Assembly: GCA_025934775.1 (NCBI GenBank)
Contig: JAICWO010000008.1
Coordinates: 206,814 to 270,813 of the forward strand
Direction: 5' to 3'
Source of the DNA: Gemmatimonadaceae bacterium
GTDB lineage: Bacteria; Gemmatimonadota; Gemmatimonadetes; Gemmatimonadales; Gemmatimonadaceae
DNA: 64,000 nucleotides
Shown: positions 23,544 to 32,300 of the stretch, piece by piece
Numbering within the stretch: the first letter of the stretch is position 1
How the letters are laid out: each line of letters opens with the position of its first letter
Notes under the pieces: model-generated
Told to the model about the DNA's origin: nothing
The model's input: only the letters and a program-made list of their open reading frames with translations
Databases searched by the model: none
Position numbers and translations under genes: made by a program

Positions 23544-24662
23544 TCAGTGCAGCACGCTCGCGAGTACGGCGAGACGTCCCTGCTTCACCTGCAACAAAAC
23601 GGCGTGTGTGCCGACGCGATCGCCGAGCGAATCGAAGTAGATCCTGCCCGTCGCGCCGACGGGTGCGTGCGCGGCGTCGAGTCGGTCGAGATAGGTCCGG
23701 ATCGCCGACCGGTCCGGACCGACCGCGCGGAGCGCCGCGAACGCGGTGAGCGCGCCGTCGTACGCGAGCGCCGCGTCATGGCTCGGCGCGTGGCCGTACC
23801 GAGCCTCGAACCTCGCGGCGAAGCGCGTCGCCTGCGGGCCGCCGTCGTCGGAGCTGAACGGCGCCTCGACGTAGATCTGATCGGCGCCTTGCGATCCGAG
23901 GCGGAGATCCATCGAGCCTTCGGACGCGAGAATCGCCACGTGCAGATGCCGATCGAGCAGCGCCTTTCGGAGCAGCACCGGAATCTTGCTGCGCCCCGCC
24001 ACCACGAAGACGACGTCGGGTGCGAATTGGCGATAGAAGCGAACGAACGTCGAGAGATCCTGGACGTCGGCGGGCACGGGATCGCTCGAGATCACGCGAC
24101 CGGGAAAGTTCGCGCGGTATGCGTCAGCGAGCCCGCGGCCGTAGACGTCGTTCTGATACAGAATCGCCGCCGATCGCCAGCCGCGCTGCGCCGAGAATTG
24201 CGCGAGCTGCGCACCGGTCACGGAATCGCTCGACACGACGCGGAACACCCACGGCGAGATGCCGGACAGCATCGGCGCCGTCGCCGTCGTCGCGATCGCG
24301 GCGATGCGTCCATCGTACACCGGCGCGGCGGCGAGCATCGCGGTCGACGTCGTGTGTCCCACGATCACCGAGACGCGCCGATCGGCGACCAGCTCGTGTG
24401 CGACGCGCGCGGCGGATTCGCCAATGCCGCCGTCGTCGTGGATCACGAGGCGGACCGCATGGCCGTCGATGCCGCCCGCGGCGTTCACCTCTTCAGCGGC
24501 GAGCGTGACGCCGCGGAGATTCTCGCGCGCCGGTTCGCTTCCGTCGAACTGCCCCGCCGCTCCGACCCAATACGGCGCGTGCGAGCGACAGCCCGCCACC
24601 GCGGCGAGCAGCGCGCCGAGCGCGCCGAGCGCCGCCGCGCGGACGCGGCTAGACCGATGCAC
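23544..24662 (-). CDS. LivJ-type substrate-binding lipoprotein
   Basis: 372 residues from a GTG at 24662, supported by GAGGAG at 24675-24670 with a 7-nt spacer. An ATG at 24695 is in frame but lacks an SD. The lipobox is LLAAVAGC, Cys 25. The mature protein is a type I periplasmic binding fold of the branched-chain amino acid class: GVTLAAEEVNAAGGIDGH, VSVIVGHTTSTAMLAA, ILYQNDVYGRGLADAYRANF. No permease or ATPase genes of a Liv transporter are nearby. The start overlaps the stop of the hybrid histidine kinase by 14 bp, so it is more likely a ligand-sensing partner of that kinase than a transport component. The ligand is unknown. Confidence 0.9.
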   Translation of the reverse strand: MHRSSRVRAAALGALGALLAAVAGCRSHAPYWVGAAGQFDGSEPARENLRGVTLAAEEVNAAGGIDGHAVRLVIHDDGGIGESAARVAHELVADRRVSVIVGHTTSTAMLAAAPVYDGRIAAIATTATAPMLSGISPWVFRVVSSDSVTGAQLAQFSAQRGWRSAAILYQNDVYGRGLADAYRANFPGRVISSDPVPADVQDLSTFVRFYRQFAPDVVFVVAGRSKIPVLLRKALLDRHLHVAILASEGSMDLRLGSQGADQIYVEAPFSSDDGGPQATRFAARFEARYGHAPSHDAALAYDGALTAFAALRAVGPDRSAIRTYLDRLDAAHAPVGATGRIYFDSLGDRVGTHAVLLQVKQGRLAVLASVLH

Positions 24663-26601
24663 GGACCGTCTCCTCGGCGATGGCGACGAGCGCATCGGCG
24701 GTGAGGGGTTTGCTGAGCACGCGACAGGAGGAGCGCGCGACGAACTCGCGCACGTCGTCGGAGACGAGGTCGCCGGAGAGGAAAACCAGACGCTCGAGCA
24801 GCTCCGGATCCTGCTGCGCGAGGGCGTCGTGGAGCTGAATGCCGGACATCACCGGCATGCGGAGGTCGCAGAACACGAGATTGTACCGCTCGCCCGCGAG
24901 CCGGCGGGCTTCGATGCGCGCCAGCGCCTGGAGCCCGTCCGAGGCGCGGTCGACGACCCATTTGCGGCGCGTGAACAGATGATGTACCAATTTCTGAATT
25001 ACTATTTCGTCATCGACGACGAGCAGCCGCGGGCGGCGCTCCGCGCCCTCGTCCAGCGCCGGCGCATCGATGGGGCCTGACGCGCGGGGCGACGGGTCCG
25101 CCGCCGGGGCGACGGCTTGTCCGATGGGCAGGAATACGCGAAAGCGCGCGCCGGTGCGCGGGCCGCCCCAGTGCGGCTCCGCCGTGAGCGTGCCGTGCAT
25201 CAACTCGATGATCCCGCGCGAGACCGGCAGACCGAGCCCCGTGCCCTTGCCGACCTCCTTCGTCGAGAAGAAGGGCTCGAAGACGCGCGAGAGGTGCTCC
25301 GGCCGAATTCCCGGTCCCGTGTCGTCGACCGTGATCTCGCATCCGCCCACGCAGCGCGCCGCGCGCACGTACACGGTGCCGCCCTCGCCCGCCGCCGACG
25401 CGCCGTTGCTCACCAGGTTGGTGAATACCTGCGCCAAGCCCACGCGATCGACGATCAGCGGAGGCAGCGGCCGCACCACGTGGAAGTCGAGCGTCGCCCC
25501 GTGCCGCGCCGCCAGTCGCGCGAGCTCGCTCTCGAGGGCGGGGAGCGTGGTCTCGAGCGGCGCGGTGTCGCGATGCGCGTTCTCCTGACGCACGCTCGTG
25601 AGCAAGTCGGTGATGATCGTGCGCGACCGCGCGACCTGCGTGCTGATGGTCTCCAGCTCCGAGAGCACGTCCGGATCGCGCGCGCCGGCTTTGAGAATCT
25701 CCGTCTGCAGCAGGATCGTCTGCAGCGGATTGTTCAGCTCGTGCGCCACGCCGGAGATGAGCGTGCCGATCGCCGCGAGCTTCTCCGCATGGTGCAGCGC
25801 CGTCTGCGCCTCGGCGAGCGACGCGAGCGATTCGCTGGCGTCGTTCATCGCCGTGGCGAGCATGCGGAATTCGCCGGGCATGCCCGTTTGATCGGTGCGC
25901 GTCTCGCGCTCGCCGCGATGCAGCGCCTCCGCGTGGCGCACGAGTCGCTGCAGCGGCTGCGCGATCGACCGACCGATGCCCCACGCGAGCGCCGCGATGA
26001 GCAGCACGGCCGCGAGGAGGAGGCCCGCCAGCGCCAACGAACGTTCGGTCGCGGCGTGCATCGTTGACGCGCCGAACTCCACGACCCGTTTCGCCTGATT
26101 CGAGCTGAGCTCCGCGACATCGTCGCGAAGCTTGGATTCGGCGAGCCCCGGCTCGGCCACGACGATGCGTGCGCCGGCGATGTCGTGGAGATCCACGAGA
26201 CGGTGCGCCCGCGCGTACATGTTTTCGATGGCCGAGAGCTCGCCGTCGATGCGCGCGACGAGCTCGGCGTCCGAGGCGCTGTCCCGCGCCGCCGCGGCGA
26301 GCTGTGAGCGCACGAGCACCGCCTGCACGCGATGCGCATCGCGGCCGCGATCGACGAACTCGCGCTCGAGCTGTGGACCTGGATCGACGATGTACGCTTC
26401 GCCGGCGCGCAGCTCGTCGGCGACGTCGAACGCGAAGCGATTCGTCAGCGCCTGGACGCGCGCGGCATCGGCGATGCGACGCTGGATGTCGCTCGAGAGA
26501 TGCCGCACCGACCACCACCCCAGCGACGCGGCGGCGAGCAACACGACGGCGATCCCGGCGGTCGCCAGGCGCAGACGAGCACGGATTGTCGTGAATGACA
26601 T
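24649..26601 (-). CDS. Hybrid sensor histidine kinase/response regulator
   Basis: 650 residues from the ATG at 26601. TM1 (AGIAVVLLAAASLGWW, 15-30) and TM2 (about 189-208) bracket a ~155-residue helical periplasmic sensor domain. A HAMP domain follows (RSIAQPLQRLVRHAEALHRG). The HisKA box is LISGVAHELNNPLQT with H287; the HATPase has TNLVSNGASAAG and DDTGPGIR, FSTKEVGKGTGLGL. A C-terminal receiver carries D579 (FCDLRMP) and the lysine in LSKPL. The H-box type (HELNNPL) is that of NtrB/HPK4-like kinases. No separate DNA-binding regulator is adjacent. It overlaps the downstream substrate-binding lipoprotein gene, which suggests that protein as the signal input. Confidence 0.94.
   Translation of the reverse strand: MSFTTIRARLRLATAGIAVVLLAAASLGWWSVRHLSSDIQRRIADAARVQALTNRFAFDVADELRAGEAYIVDPGPQLEREFVDRGRDAHRVQAVLVRSQLAAAARDSASDAELVARIDGELSAIENMYARAHRLVDLHDIAGARIVVAEPGLAESKLRDDVAELSSNQAKRVVEFGASTMHAATERSLALAGLLLAAVLLIAALAWGIGRSIAQPLQRLVRHAEALHRGERETRTDQTGMPGEFRMLATAMNDASESLASLAEAQTALHHAEKLAAIGTLISGVAHELNNPLQTILLQTEILKAGARDPDVLSELETISTQVARSRTIITDLLTSVRQENAHRDTAPLETTLPALESELARLAARHGATLDFHVVRPLPPLIVDRVGLAQVFTNLVSNGASAAGEGGTVYVRAARCVGGCEITVDDTGPGIRPEHLSRVFEPFFSTKEVGKGTGLGLPVSRGIIELMHGTLTAEPHWGGPRTGARFRVFLPIGQAVAPAADPSPRASGPIDAPALDEGAERRPRLLVVDDEIVIQKLVHHLFTRRKWVVDRASDGLQALARIEARRLAGERYNLVFCDLRMPVMSGIQLHDALAQQDPELLERLVFLSGDLVSDDVREFVARSSCRVLSKPLTADALVAIAEETVRASV
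24670..24675 (-). promoter_or_regulatory. Ribosome binding site GAGGAG inside the kinase 3' end
   Basis: GAGGAG on the minus strand 7 nt before the GTG at 24662, within the last codons of the kinase. It fixes the start of the substrate-binding lipoprotein and shows translational coupling. Confidence 0.65.
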
Positions 26602-26682
26602 CGAAGCAGCGGCGCTTCTGGCTGGCGGATAATCGGCGGTGCGCGGAGAATGGGATGCGCCACGCAACCGAACCGCCGCCGA

Positions 26683-27942
26683 CTACTGCTCCGCTCGCGC
26701 CAGACGCTCGAAATACCGGCGTTTGAACTCGTCGAATACGTCGTCGGTGAACAGCTCGTCGGCGATCGCGGCGATCTCCTCCGCTTCGCGCCACGCGGCA
26801 TGCAGCGCCTCGAGCTCACCGAGCAGCGCTCGCCGCTCGATGTCCTCGTTCGCCGCCATCTCGAGGGCAAGACGATCGACCGCAGGGAGCCGATACAACG
26901 GTGTTTGCTCGTCGCTGCCGGTGCCGCCGCGACCCCAAAACGAGCGGCTCGCGAGCTGGAGCGCCAGCCGCTCTGAAAACGATCCTTTCGCCGGCAATGT
27001 GCTTTCGGCGGGCGCGTTGGGGAATCGTCCCCACGATGTGCGCATCGCGAGTGAGGCGACGCGCGTGAAGTACCCCTCCGGATTCCCGGCATCGTCCAAC
27101 TTGGCGATCGCGTGGTCGACCTCGGACTGGCTCGCTACGCCGAAGTTGAGTGTCGCGAGCATCTTGCCCGCGACGCGCAGCGCCGCCGACTCGGCGAGTG
27201 TCGCGACTCCGGTGTCATGATGCAGGCGCAGTTGCCATGGCGCGTCCCTTACCGGACGTACGAGCTCGGCTTCGCCGAGGTGGCTGTAGCGCACGATGAT
27301 TGGAAGCCCGTGCTCGTCGCTGGTGCGAAGCAGCACGCCGGCGCCGCGGCGGAAGGTGCGCATGCGAAGCACCGTGTCGTCGCTGAAGCCGACCGAGTGC
27401 GCGTAGCGCACCAGCGCCGACGCCGTCGCCCGGGCGATGAGCTGCGCGCCGCGCACGAACAGGCCGCGCGACTGCTCGTGCTCCGGCTCGAAGCGGGCGA
27501 GTCGCGTGCCGTAGCGCCAGGACGCGATCTCCGGGAGGAGCGCTGGCCCAATGCGCACGAGCTCGAACCCGCCGCGGAGCTGCGCGAGACCGACGTTGTC
27601 GGTCGAGAGTCTGAGGCGCGTGCCGCGGAACAGCCGCTCACACTCGTCGATCGCTTCCCAGCGCTCGTCGAGCGGCGTGAGGTTCCATCGCCCGCACCGC
27701 GTGCACACCACCCAGAGCCGGCCTTTCTTCGGATCGAACGCGAGCCGCCGGCCGACGGGAAATGTCGGCAGGAAGTGATTCGCGTTGAGATCAGCGTGGC
27801 AGAAGAGGCAGGTGGTGTACGTGGGAAGGTTGGAACGGGGGACGGGGGACGTGGAACGTAGACCGTGGGACGTGGACCGTGGACCGTGGACCGTGGAACG
27901 TGGAACGTGGAGAGTTGAGAGAACGGGGGCAGTCAGCCGCAC
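26683..27942 (-). CDS. Zinc-ribbon protein of unknown function with repeat-encoded N-terminus
   Basis: About 419 residues from a GTG at 27942; a GTG at 27999 in the same frame is the only other start. No start codon exists between 27942 and the zinc ribbon, so translation must cross the heptanucleotide array at 27835-27911. That array encodes a seven-residue repeat (VPRSTVH, GPRSTSH, GLRSTSP). The recognisable part begins with two Cys pairs, CLFCHADL and CTRCGRWNLTPL, a zinc ribbon, followed by a mostly helical ~350-residue region (LTPLDERWEAIDECERLFRG, HAAWREAEEIAAIADELFTD). No family was recognised. It lies between an alcohol dehydrogenase and the hybrid kinase, 81 bp before the latter. If the array changes length by a unit, the frame is lost. 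Confidence 0.7.
   Translation of the reverse strand: MRLTAPVLSTLHVPRSTVHGPRSTSHGLRSTSPVPRSNLPTYTTCLFCHADLNANHFLPTFPVGRRLAFDPKKGRLWVVCTRCGRWNLTPLDERWEAIDECERLFRGTRLRLSTDNVGLAQLRGGFELVRIGPALLPEIASWRYGTRLARFEPEHEQSRGLFVRGAQLIARATASALVRYAHSVGFSDDTVLRMRTFRRGAGVLLRTSDEHGLPIIVRYSHLGEAELVRPVRDAPWQLRLHHDTGVATLAESAALRVAGKMLATLNFGVASQSEVDHAIAKLDDAGNPEGYFTRVASLAMRTSWGRFPNAPAESTLPAKGSFSERLALQLASRSFWGRGGTGSDEQTPLYRLPAVDRLALEMAANEDIERRALLGELEALHAAWREAEEIAAIADELFTDDVFDEFKRRYFERLARAEQ
27835..27911. repeat. Heptanucleotide tandem array (MCGTGGA)x11 inside a coding region
   Basis: Eleven consecutive 7-bp units with no spacer: two ACGGGGG, then variants of ACGTGGA and CCGTGGA, including three identical CCGTGGA in a row (27877-27897). 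A twelfth degenerate unit (GAGTTGA) follows. The array lies in the 5' part of the minus-strand zinc-ribbon gene. It resembles the short tandemly repeated sequences described in heterocystous cyanobacteria in unit length only; the sequence is different. Confidence 0.9.
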
Positions 27943-27960
27943 AGCTTGCAGTTGCCAACC

Positions 27961-28027
27961 TCCAGCCTCCAGCCTCCAGCCTCCCTCCGCCGTCTCCACT
28001 CTCTACTCTCTTCTCTCCACTCTCAGG
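27961..28027. repeat. Two adjoining heptanucleotide arrays (TCCAGCC and TCTCYAC)
   Basis: TCCAGCC occurs three times at 27961-27981, with a fourth variant to 27988. After 4 bp come five TCTCYAC-type units (TCTCCAC, TCTCTAC, TCTCTTC, TCTCCAC, TCTCAGG) at 27993-28027. They occupy the gap between the alcohol dehydrogenase and the zinc-ribbon gene and its possible upstream start. Confidence 0.88.
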
Positions 28028-28063
28028 AGACCACGTGTTCGCACCTTGTAAGCCTTCACTCGA

Positions 28064-29158
28064 TCACACCCCACCGGGGACGATGATGGCCTTGATCGCC
28101 GTCTTCGCTTCGACGGCGGCGAGGGCTTCGTCGGCGTGCTCGAGGTCGTAGCGGCCGCTGACCATCTCGCGCCACGGCTTTTTGTCGCCGTGACGCGCCG
28201 TGAGCTCGACGGCGCGGTGAAAGTGGTCGTATCGCGATCCCCAGCAGCCTTTCACGTCGATGTGCTTGCGATTGAGCTGCCAGTGCGGGTTGATGTCGAC
28301 GGACCCATTGTCGGTGTACTGGCCGCAGACGATCACGCGTCCGCCGTCCCGCACCATGTCGAGCGCCTGCTTCACCGCTTCGGACGCGCCGCTCGCCTCG
28401 ATGACGACGTCGGCACCGCGGCCGCCCGTGATTCCGCGCACGCCTTCGGTGCGCGCGCTCGCCGGGAGATCCAGTCCGAGCGCCGCGGTCGCGCCCATGC
28501 GGCGGGCGAAATCGAGTCGCTGTCGCGGTGCGCCGACGGCGATCACCTCGCCTGCGCCGGAGAGCGACGAGAATGCGACGCACGATTGTCCCACGGGACC
28601 CACGCCGAGCACGGCGACTGATTCGCCGAGTCTGAGCTCGGCCATGTCGACCGCGTGAAGCGCGGTCACCAGCCCACAGCCGCCGCCGATGAAGGTCTCG
28701 GGCTCGAGCTCCTTTGGGAGCTTGATCATCTTCACGCCTGGCTTCATCCAGATCGCCTGCGCCCAGCCGCCGAGCAGTCCATCGCGCGCGCTGTAGGTGA
28801 TGCCGTACACCTTGCGGTGCGGACAGCGCGTGGGCTGGCGCGCGACGAGACAGTAATAACAGTTGTTGCACGTCTCGTGGACATCGAGAAAGGTGACCGT
28901 GTCGCCTTCCTTGATCGCGTTTCCGTAGATGTCCTTGAGCCGTCCGCCCGACGCTTCCACGACGCCGACAGACACGTGTCCCGGAATGATCGGGAACGGG
29001 ACGTCGAGCTTTCCGTGATGGATGTGCACGTCCGTGCCGCACACCTCGGAGTAGAGTGTGCGAAGGAGCGCCGCCCCGGGTTCGAGCGCGGGAGTCGGCA
29101 GCTCCTCGATCCGAAGCGGCTGATTCGGACCGGGCATGATCACGGCGGCGTGACGCAT
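28064..29158 (-). CDS. Zinc-dependent medium-chain alcohol dehydrogenase
   Basis: 364 residues from the ATG at 29158. The catalytic zinc side has C40 (SEVCGTD) and H61 (PGHVSVG). In most members the residue after the His is Glu (GHE), here Val. Structural-zinc cysteines are C97, C100, C103 and C112 (CNNCYYCLVARQPTRC), with the last spacing one residue longer than usual. The Rossmann motif is AVLGVGPVGQSCVAF, and the nucleotide-binding half continues with GRGADVVIEASGASEAVKQA. The family oxidises alcohols or sugar alcohols with NAD(P); the substrate is unknown. It is divergent from the large propeller gene, with the upstream gap carrying a heptanucleotide array. Confidence 0.93.
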   Translation of the reverse strand: MRHAAVIMPGPNQPLRIEELPTPALEPGAALLRTLYSEVCGTDVHIHHGKLDVPFPIIPGHVSVGVVEASGGRLKDIYGNAIKEGDTVTFLDVHETCNNCYYCLVARQPTRCPHRKVYGITYSARDGLLGGWAQAIWMKPGVKMIKLPKELEPETFIGGGCGLVTALHAVDMAELRLGESVAVLGVGPVGQSCVAFSSLSGAGEVIAVGAPRQRLDFARRMGATAALGLDLPASARTEGVRGITGGRGADVVIEASGASEAVKQALDMVRDGGRVIVCGQYTDNGSVDINPHWQLNRKHIDVKGCWGSRYDHFHRAVELTARHGDKKPWREMVSGRYDLEHADEALAAVEAKTAIKAIIVPGGV

Positions 29159-29164
29159 GAAGGC

Positions 29165-29192
29165 GGAGGTTGGAGGTTGGAGACTGGAAGTT
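29165..29192. repeat. Heptanucleotide array (GGAGGTT)x4
   Basis: Four units: GGAGGTT, GGAGGTT, GGAGACT, GGAAGTT. On the other strand the unit reads as a rotation of TCCAACC, one base from the TCCAGCC array at 27961. It lies in the divergent gap just upstream of the alcohol dehydrogenase start, within its probable 5' region. Confidence 0.8.
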
Positions 29193-29338
29193 GCTCGGCG
29201 GCGTACGACGATAGAAGCGGGATTCACGCCGCGCCAGCGAGCACGGAGCGCCGTCCCAACACTCGCATCCGCCGCCTCGTAACTGTAATGTCTTTCTACG
29301 TTCTTGCCGGAAAGTCTCCCCACTCAGCAGGCATCGCT

Positions 29339-32300
29339 ATGCAACGACCCCGTGTGCTCACCGCCGTCGCCGGTGTCGCGGCCGCAGTCGCTCTCGCCGC
29401 TCCCGCGTCGGCACAAATGCTGGATTCCTCAGTCGTCGCCGCGTTCAAGTGGCGCAACGTCGGCCCGTCCAACTTCATGGGCCGTGTCTCCGACGTGCAG
29501 GGCATCCCCAGTCCGTCCAAGACCCTGTACATCGCCGCCGCGGGCGGCGGCATCTGGAAGTCGACCAACAACGGCATCACGTGGCGGCCGATCTTCGACG
29601 ACAAGGACGTCGTCGCGATGGGCATGCTCGCGATCGCGCCGAGCGATACGAACGTGATCTACGCGGGCACGGGCGAGCCGAACTCGCGCAACACCATCGA
29701 GCCGGGCGACGGCGTGTACAAGTCGACCGACGGCGGCATGCACTGGACGCACGTCGGGCTCGAGACCTCGCAGCACATCGGCCGGATTCAGGTCGATCCG
29801 CGCAACGCGAACGTCGTGTACGTCGCCGCGCTCGGTCCGGCGTGGAAATCCGGCGGGGAGCGCGGGTTGTACAAGTCCACCGACGGCGGCCAGACCTGGA
29901 AGCAGGTGCTCAAGGGGAAGAACGACTACACCGGCGCGATCGACGTGCAGCTCGATCCGTCGAACCCGGACGTCGTCTACGCCTCGCTGTGGGAGCGGTA
30001 CCGCACGCCGTTCTCGCTCAACTCGGGCGGCAGCGGCACGGGCTCAGGTCTCTTCAAGTCCACCGACGGCGGCGCGACGTGGACGGAGATCAAGGGCAAC
30101 GGTTATCCCGAAGGCCCTAAGGGGCGCATCGGCATCGCGATCGCCCGCAGCAACCCGCAGGTCGTGTACGCACTCACCGAAGCGGCGTCCGAGGCGCCCG
30201 GTCCGATGCAGTTCCAGCGCGACCCCAAGGCGAACGGCCTCTATCGCTCCGCCGACGGCGGCAAGACCTGGCAGCACATGAACAACATCGACGTGCGGCC
30301 TTTCTACTATTCTCAAGTCCGCGTCGATCCCAAGAATGAGAACCGCGTCTACTTCTCGTCGACGACGATGCAGGTGTCGAACGACGGCGGCAAGACGACG
30401 ATGGACGCGACCGTCGGCGTGCACGTCGACGACCACGCGCTCTGGATCGATCCGAACGACGGCGAGCGCTGGGTCGTCGGCATGGACGGCGGCATCGCGA
30501 TCACGTACGACCGCGGCGGCAACTTCTGGTATCCGCGCAACATTCCGCTCGGCCAGTTCTATGACGTGACGTATGACTACGCAGTCCCGTACAACATCTG
30601 CTCCGGCGCGCAGGACAACGGCGCGTGGTGCGGACCGAGCAAGCGCCGCACGACGCCGGGCAACAACACGTACTGGTACACGATCTCGGGCGGCGACGGC
30701 TTCTACACCGCGCAGGATCCGACGAACCCCGACATGGTCTGGGGCGAATCACAGAACGCCGGCATTCAGCAGACGAACCTGAAGACGGGCGAGCGCGGCC
30801 GCGTGAACAAGCCCACGTGGCAGGAGCGCTACCGCATGTGGGAAGATTCAATCGCGATCGTGCGCGGCGATCCCATGAAGCCGGCGACGGCGGAAGAGCA
30901 GCGGAAGATCGAGGCCTATCGCACGCAGCAGAAGAAGGACTCGGCCGATCTCCAGATCCGCTACAACTGGGAATCGCCGTACTTCCTGTCGCCGCACAAT
31001 CCGCAGGTGTTCTACCTCGGCGGCAGCCGGGTTTTGAAATCTCTCAAGCGCGGCGAGGACCTCTATCCGATCTCGCCCGATCTCTCGGTGAAGAGCGACC
31101 CGGCGCAGGAGCGGATCGTCCAGGCGCGGCTCGACACCGTCGCGCACTACACCGGAGGCATCACGCTCGACATCACCGGCGCCGAGGAGTACGGGACGGT
31201 CGTGTCGCTGGCGGAGTCGCCGATCAAGCCGGGGCTGCTGTTCGCCGGCACCGACGACGGCAATGTATGGATCACGCACAACGACGGCGCCAACTGGGAG
31301 AACCTCACGCCCAAGTTCGCGCCGCTCGGCGTGCCGTGGGACGCGTACGTCGTCCGCCTCGAGCCCTCACACTTCGACACCCTCACGTTCTACGTGGCGT
31401 TCGAGAACCACCGCTCGAACGACTTCAAGCCCTATCTCTTCATGACGAACGACGGCGGCCGGACGTTCAAGTCGCTCGTCAACAATCTGCCGAGCACGAG
31501 CCCGGCGGATTATCTGCACGTCATTCGCGAGGATCCGCACAACCGCGACCTGCTGTTCGTCGGCAGCTCGCGCACGGCGTACGTCTCGATCGACCGCGGC
31601 GAACATTGGTCGCGTTTCGCTACTAATTTGCCCACCGTGCCGGTGTTCGACCTCGCGATCCATCCGCGCGACCACGACCTGATCGCGGCGACGCACGGCC
31701 GCAGCTTGTGGATCACGGACATCGCGGCACTGGAGGAGATGACGCCCAAGGTCCTGGCGCAGGGCACGCATCTCTTCAAGCCGAAGACGGCGTATCAGTG
31801 GGGCGAAGGTCCGCAGCTCAACCTGCCGGGCAACGGCTACGGCCAGTCGGACATGACGTACGCGAACCCGCCGTACGGCGCGGACATCGTCTACCGCCTC
31901 GCGTCGAGCGCGGGCTCGAACGTGCATCTCATCGTCAGCAACGTCGAGGGCGATACACTCGCCACGTTGAACGGTCCGGGCGGCGCGGGAACGCACCACG
32001 TGACGTGGAACTTCGCGCAGGCGCCGCGGCGCGCGGCGGCGGTCGAGCTGTCGCCGTCGCAGCGGCGCGACAGCATCCTGCTGCACGTGCGCGCACCGAT
32101 GGTGCTCGATTCGCTGACGAAGGCTGGCTACGACACCGCGGCGATTCGTCAGGCGCGTGCGCAGGTGAACGCGGTCGCGAACCCGCAGCAGGCCGGCGCC
32201 GCGGCTTTCGGCGGACGCGGCGGCGGTGGTGGGCGTGGCGGCGCGGGCGGTCAGGCATGCGAGCATCCGACCACCGAGTGGGAGGCAGCGAACTTCTGCG

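Noticed and set aside
27835..28027. Possible CRISPR array
   Set aside because: Units are 7 bp, contiguous and without unique spacers, and no cas genes are near; these are tandem heptanucleotide repeats.
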